From the NCBI GenBank assembly GCA_016165875.1, contig JABBOT010000080.1, positions 995,667 through 1,059,666 of the forward strand: 64,000 bases of DNA, given 5' to 3'. The notes under the pieces were generated by a model, which was not told the DNA's origin, made no database searches, and was given only the letters and a program-made list of their open reading frames with translations. Positions 58,891 to 64,000 of this stretch are shown in pieces. The translations under genes and the position numbers were made by a program. Source of the stretch: Acanthopleura granulata (lineage: Eukaryota > Mollusca > Polyplacophora > Chitonida > Chitonidae). How positions within the stretch are numbered: position 1 is the stretch's first letter; each line of letters opens with the position of its first letter.

Positions 58891-60260
58891 ACTTATTGTG
58901 TGGCCAAGAAAGCTATAACGTTCCTGTCTATAAGACTAAACCAGGACAGGTTTACATGTCATAATTTATATGGGTATCTAAATCATGCGTTCGCATCATC
59001 TCTTGTTGCTTAAACAAACACAAGATTTGATGGGTCACGACAACGTCCACTGACGAGCTCATTCAATGAATGTCAGCAAATTCATTTCGAATGACTAATA
59101 TTTTATCTGAGACAAGCAGTTCTAATAAGTCGGTTTGTCTGTTGGTCAGTGTGTATATTTGTCGGTCAGTTTGTCTATTTGTCGGTCAATCCGTCGATCG
59201 GTCTGTGTGGACACCCTGTCTTTTAACATGGCTCATTGACTTATCGAATTAGACTGACTTAAAGAGGACGCGGCGCCATCCTGGTGGATGGCACCGGTAT
59301 TGCGGATTTGCGCTTATTTTAGTGCCATGACTTGCTGTTGCTACGCTTGAAACAAAATGGGTTCGTCAAAACGTTTGCAATTATCTACAAAAATATGTGG
59401 AAAACAACAATGAGTTTCAAATATCGTTTTGACAGTGAACATAGAGACCTCCGGGGATGGGCAGGAACAGTGAGATAGGCTAACGTTAGGTAAATCCATA
59501 ATGTAGTAAGTGTCCCAATGTTTAATTCAGATTTATTCATTTGATTGGTGCTTTCGTACTCAAGAATACCAATAATTAAGTAATAAATATTCGTGTCATT
59601 CCGAATGGCTATGCTATATTCGTGTTCTAGGGAGAGTTTGCTAGGAAGGTTAACGCATAAATAACATGGCATTTTTGGATTAAGAGGTATCAAAATAGAC
59701 ACCAGATAGGCTGTTTTGATTGTATAGATTGTACAGATATACAAAGATCTCCGAGGAAACCGAGATTCCTGGGACTACAACCACGGGACATTTCTGTCGG
59801 AGGGATCGGGAAAGGTAAATCGATATGGGAGCTGTGTCGGTACGAAATACCGTTAACTGTCGGCGGTGGTTGGCAGAGCGAGGGAAAACTGACGGGAGTA
59901 TTTTCATAATATCACGACGAGGAAGAACTATGCTTTACTTCTGTACAGACAAGTGCTTAGATAAACGTAGACCTTGGGTTGTGTGTTTTCGCCCAGTCAG
60001 TGATACCCACGCACTCTACAAATTCCCTTCAATCTTACCCCTTTCATGTCACTTTACCCCACGCTTTGTTATCGCCGGAAATCTCTCTTCTTAATGTCAC
60101 ATTTGGTTAAGCTTTACTTAAAACCTCTTTGTGAAAATCAAACCCTCTTTGAACCGTATTTGTCATCTCCACGCTTCTGAAAGTTTCCCGCAAATGCGGG
60201 CGCGAGTTATTTCCCCTTACCCTGCTGGCCTCGCCGGAATGTTCGCGTTGGTGACGTTAA

Positions 60261-60393
60261 ATTTATTTACATTTATTTACTTGATTGGTGTTTTATGCTG
60301 TACTCAAGAATATTTTACTTATACGACGGTTGGAAGCTTTATGGGGGAAAGAAACCGGCCAGATCCCGAAGAAAACCCATAACTATCCGTAGC
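60261..60393 (-). mobile_element. SINE fragment, minus orientation
   Basis: ATTTATTTACTTGATTGGTG, TTTTATGCTGTACTCAAGAA, TATTTTACTTATACGACGG, then AAACCCATAACTATCCG. The head is missing. It abuts the ~142-bp repeat block. Confidence 0.65.
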
Positions 60394-61510
60394 GTGACAT
60401 CCTATTTTTATTCAGCAAGTATGGAATCCTCATGTTCTATGTGGCAATAAAATAGGGCCACGTCTTTATTATTCTCATTCACAGTGGGGAACAAATGTTT
60501 TTAGAATCACTTTAGCTGAATTTGTGGCGCTCTAAAGTCTTATCAAATCTCCTCCACCCACATACAAACCACACATAAGGACAGAAAAAGACATACCAAG
60601 ACGTCGATACATGAAATCTACACAGTAATGTTTTCAACCTTGGTAGAGTAGACAATAACACTTTGCTAGTTTTCCATCGTATCTGAAGACTTATTGCTAT
60701 TTGACTCTTAATAAGGAGAAATACATGGCAAAATATCGATGTCCAGTTAGTAATGCTTTCAAAAGTAAACAAAACCCAATAGCATTGTCTGTAAATTGTG
60801 TATTGTCATCTGCCTCTATTCTCTCTTAAAAGACGGTGAAATACATGGCTAGATTTCGATGTTCAGCATATGGAACCAACATCATTATGCCTTCAAACTT
60901 GGTAGCGTATAGATAACTATTCATTTATTTTAGCGTTGCCTATAAAGACTTATCGCTATCTGGCCTTTGTCTCTTTTCAAAGGTAGAAAAGTTCATACCA
61001 TGATATGGATGTCCTACTTATAAGACTTACATGGTGGTGCTCTTAGCCTGGGAAAAATAGACAATAACGCTTGATTAGCCTTACATAGTCTCTAAAGACA
61101 TTTGATTCTTGTTTGAAGACAGAAAAATGCATAAAAGGATGTTGATGTCCAACACATGAAACCTGCATCGGCATGCTCTCAGCTTTTGTACAGTAGACAA
61201 TAACCTTGGATTAGTTTTCCCTTGTGTCGAAAGATTTATTGTAATCTATCCTTTGTTTCTCTTTAAATATAACCAAACATATCTATACATTTGAAACAAA
61301 TATATGTGTTTCTTTGGTTGGTGTTTAAAGCCCTGCATAAGAAATTTTCTGACTTATGGTTGGATGAAACCTGATTTTTCACAGTAATCGACCTCCCTGT
61401 GCCAGATAAACGAAACAAACCTCCTGGCTAAAGGTCACGAGGCGAAACAGCGAGAGGGAATGGCGGTTGTAGTGAGTTAGCGCTTAACACTCCGGAGCCA
61501 GACAGTCCTG
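60394..61510. repeat. Composite repeat block 1 (head, ~142-bp units, SINE end)
   Basis: It starts with a head (CATCCTATTTTTATTCAGCA ... CACAGTGGGGAACAAATG), continues with about five diverged ~142-bp units marked by GTAGACAATAACACTTGATT and AATGTCGATGTCCAACACA, and ends with a SINE-like segment at 61308-61508. Block 2 (62083-63930) has the same order. The layout of unique ends around a tandem core recalls the non-autonomous 'pearl' elements of bivalves, which are linked to Helitrons; I have no search to confirm this. Confidence 0.65.
61308..61508 (-). mobile_element. Second SINE type, copy 1
   Basis: Read on the minus strand it starts near GTCTGGCTCCGGAGTGTTAA and GCGCTAACTCAC (A-box-like) and ends in AAACACCAACCAAAGAAAC. 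It matches 63711-63926 throughout. The B box is poorly kept. Confidence 0.5.
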
Positions 61511-62082
61511 TTACACCGTGTTGTGTAATAATACACAAGTAATGTAACACTCACCCTATAGACAATAACACTTAACTAGTTTTGCTTCGTACCCAAAGAC
61601 TTAAGGTGTCGGCTTCTGTCTAATATACTGTGGCTTTAATATACTGTGCCGCCCTAAAATGCATAATTCATAATTCAAAGTTACTTCCTATTTTTCTTTG
61701 GGGTCTTCATCTTCTGTAGACCCCTTAACTAGAGCCTCATGCTGGAGAAAACATCGGCTTCAGCATTATATCAGCAGCATTTTTACCACTGTAAAAAGAT
61801 ATTAAAGCTCTTCAAAGGTCTTGTGTCAAATTTCAGGTGGAAAAAAATGATGTCTACCTGCCTATACGGATCCCAAAATGACCCACATGTATGGCAAAGG
61901 TCTAAGATCTAAAATAACAATGTAAATGGCTCTGGTGACCAACCCGCTACATGTGCAGCCTAGAGAGTGATATATATATATATCAAAAAGTTGGAAGTAT
62001 TAATATAATATGGAAATAGCCCCGAAGGCAAAATATATATTTTGACATCTTAGAAAGCGATTGTGCACTTTGGGGCATTCAA
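61511..62082. other. Junction between the two composite repeat blocks
   Basis: One more partial ~142-bp unit (near 61555-61620) and about 450 bp of AT-rich sequence, including a short TATATATATATA run at 61973-61984. No gene. Confidence 0.5.
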
Positions 62083-63930
62083 TATGCCAGTGTCACATCC
62101 TATTTTTTATTCAGCAAATGTGGTGTCTTCATGTTCTAAGTGGGTACAATGCTCTCACAGTGCTCTTATCCTTCTCACAGTGGAGAAGAAATGTCCCTAG
62201 AATCACATATCACATTCGCTGCATTTGCCTCGCTCTAAAACTCATCGAACGTCTTTTGCCATGTAAATCAGTTCACTTTCAAGTTGGGGTCCTCCCATCC
62301 TTATAAACCCACAAACAACCCATAAATAAGGACAGAAAATTACATAGGAAAATGTCGATGAACATGTGAAAGCTACAGAGTAATGCTTTCAACCTTTATA
62401 TAGAGTAGACAATAGCACTTTACTAGTTTTAATCGTATCTAAAGACTCCTTGTTATCTCACCTTTATAGAGAAATACATAGCAAAGTGTCGATGTGAAAC
62501 ACATGAAACCTACATCTTAATGCTCTCATCTTTGCTAAACTGAACAAAAACCCCTAGCATTGACTGTAAATTGTGTATTGCTATCTGCCTCTTTACTCTC
62601 TTAAAAGACGAAGAAATGCATGGTTAGATGTCGATGCTCAGCGCATGAAACCTACATCTTAATGCCCTCAATCTTGGTAGGGTAGATAACCCTTTATTAG
62701 TTTAGCTTTTTCTGTAAATATTTATCTTTATCTGGCCTTTGTCTCTTTCTAAATACCAAAAAAAAAAAAAAAATCCATAGCATGATATTAAGTGTCCAAC
62801 TCATGAAGCGTACATGGTATTGCTCTTAGCCTTGGAACAGTAGCCTAGCCAATAACCCTTGATTGGCCTTGCATTGTCTCCAATGATTCATCCTTATGTG
62901 GTCTTTGACTAGTTTTAAAGTAAAAAAAATACATACCACAGTGTTGATGTCCACTACATAAAACCTAAATCATAATGAAATCAGCTTTTTTAGAGTTGAC
63001 AATAAACCTTGAATGATATAGCATTGTCTTTAAATGCTTATTGTTATCCGGCGTTTGACTCTTTTTGAAGGAAAAAGTCTGATATGGATGTCCAACTCAT
63101 TAAACATACATGGTGGTGCTCTTAGCGTCAATAACCGTTAAATAGACAATAACCCTTGATCAGCTTTGCATTTCCTCTAAAGGCATGTGGTTTTGTTTCA
63201 AAGACAGGAAAATACATACCAAAATGTCGTTGTCCAACACATGAAACCTACATCGTAATATTTCCCACACTTGGTAAAGTAGGCAATAACCTTTAATTAG
63301 TCTAGCACTGTCCCTTGACGCCTTTTGTTATCTGGCTTCTGTCTCCTATAAAACATTCACGGTAAGGCGTCCAGGTCCAACATATGAAATGTACGACATA
63401 ATTCTGTCCACCTTGGTAAAGTGGACAAAAACACTTGTCAATGATTATGTCCAACACCTGAAACCAGAATCGTCATGCTCTCAGCTTTTGGACAGTAGAC
63501 AATAACCTTACATTTCAGCATTGTTTCTAGCATTGTTCATAGACAGTGTTTATCAGTTGTCTGTCCTTATAGGCGGAAAACCACATAGCAAAGGAAACAC
63601 AAGGTTCTTAAAGTCGAAAAATAACACAAAACACATCTATGTATCTGGAACATTGCATAGGCCTATTGCGACGCACGACCTTTAAAATCGTCCGACAAAA
63701 ATTGCCATGTATTTCTTTCTTTGGCCCCCGATTAACGCTTTGCTTGGGAAGTTTTCAGATTTCTGGCTAGGGGAAACCGGAGTGGTCAGAGGAAACCACC
63801 GTCCTGCGCAAGAGAAACCAAACAAATCTTCTGACTAAACCTCTCCTGTGGAACACCGCGAGGGGGAATCCGAGGGCCTGGCGGTCGCAGTGAGCCAGTA
63901 CTTAACACTTCAGAGCCAGATAGCCCACTA
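62083..63930. repeat. Composite repeat block 2 (head, ~142-bp units, SINE end)
   Basis: Head CACATCCTATTTTTTATTCA ... CTCACAGTGGAGAAGAAATG, then about nine ~142-bp units spaced 135-167 bp, then the second SINE type (63711-63926). It is longer than block 1 by several units. Copies differ enough that the duplication is not recent. Confidence 0.65.
63711..63926 (-). mobile_element. Second SINE type, copy 2
   Basis: Minus-strand order: TATCTGGCTCTGAAGTGTTA, then CCCTCGGATTCCCCCTCG (B-box-like), GGTTTCCTCTGACCACTCC and a tail near GGGGGCCAAAGAAAGAAAT. It is better kept than copy 1. Confidence 0.5.
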
Positions 63931-64000
63931 CAAAAAGGTTAGTGTTAGTTTACCAAATGCTGATTGGAATTTGATTATTTCTGACTTAATCCGATTGTTG

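Larger units (their letters stand above)
58045..60260. other. Intergenic stretch with SINE fragments
   Basis: No gene recognised. A GTCGGTCAGTTTGTCTATTT simple repeat lies near 59130-59210, and a short SINE tail at 59525-59570. Confidence 0.4.

Overview
The window is animal nuclear DNA: spliced genes with GT-AG introns, long non-coding stretches, many tRNA-derived SINE copies and several minisatellites. The gene families (FoxH forkhead factors and an APCDD1 orthologue), together with the SINE family ending in a TTTATTTATTTGATTGGTG-type tail and a large repeat block that recalls bivalve 'pearl'-type elements, suggest a lophotrochozoan, most likely a mollusc. The species cannot be named from sequence alone.

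Left part (1-15.7 kb): a cluster of three FoxH-type forkhead genes, the family that carries Nodal/Activin signals with Smad2/4 in vertebrates. FoxH-A (174-1378, minus) is the diverged copy; its 5' exon is not settled. FoxH-B (5842-7192, minus) and FoxH-C (14026-15360, plus) lie head-to-head, about 6.8 kb apart. Each has a tiny first coding exon of 13 nt (four codons plus one base) and one large exon with the forkhead domain. Their promoters are inverted copies of each other, with a CCAAT box and a TATA box. The large exons are about 99% identical by eye while their introns and C-terminal ends are largely unalignable, the pattern expected of recent gene conversion. All three proteins have an EH1-type Groucho-binding motif after the forkhead domain.

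Middle (15.7-33.9 kb): no secure gene. It holds SINE fragments, a 48-bp minisatellite (20.15-20.93 kb), an ~85-bp repeat (26.9-27.15 kb), a 46-50-bp tandem array broken by a SINE (31.0-32.25 kb), a GC-rich patch (32.58-32.87 kb) and one weak candidate exon (19179-19570, minus).

Right part (33.98-56.35 kb): an APCDD1 orthologue on the plus strand. Four coding exons join in phase (intron phases 1, 2, 0) into a 524-residue secreted or membrane Wnt inhibitor with a signal peptide and two APCDDC domains. Introns are about 1.4, 13.5 and 6.0 kb. A truncated SINE with target-site duplications sits about 50 bp after the exon 3 donor. Downstream are 29-bp and 30-bp minisatellites (56.76-58.04 kb) and a duplicated block of ~142-bp tandem repeats, each copy ending in a second SINE type (60.4-63.9 kb).

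The window thus links regulators of TGF-beta/Nodal-type transcription (FoxH) and of Wnt signalling (APCDD1). Nothing in the sequence shows that they act together.
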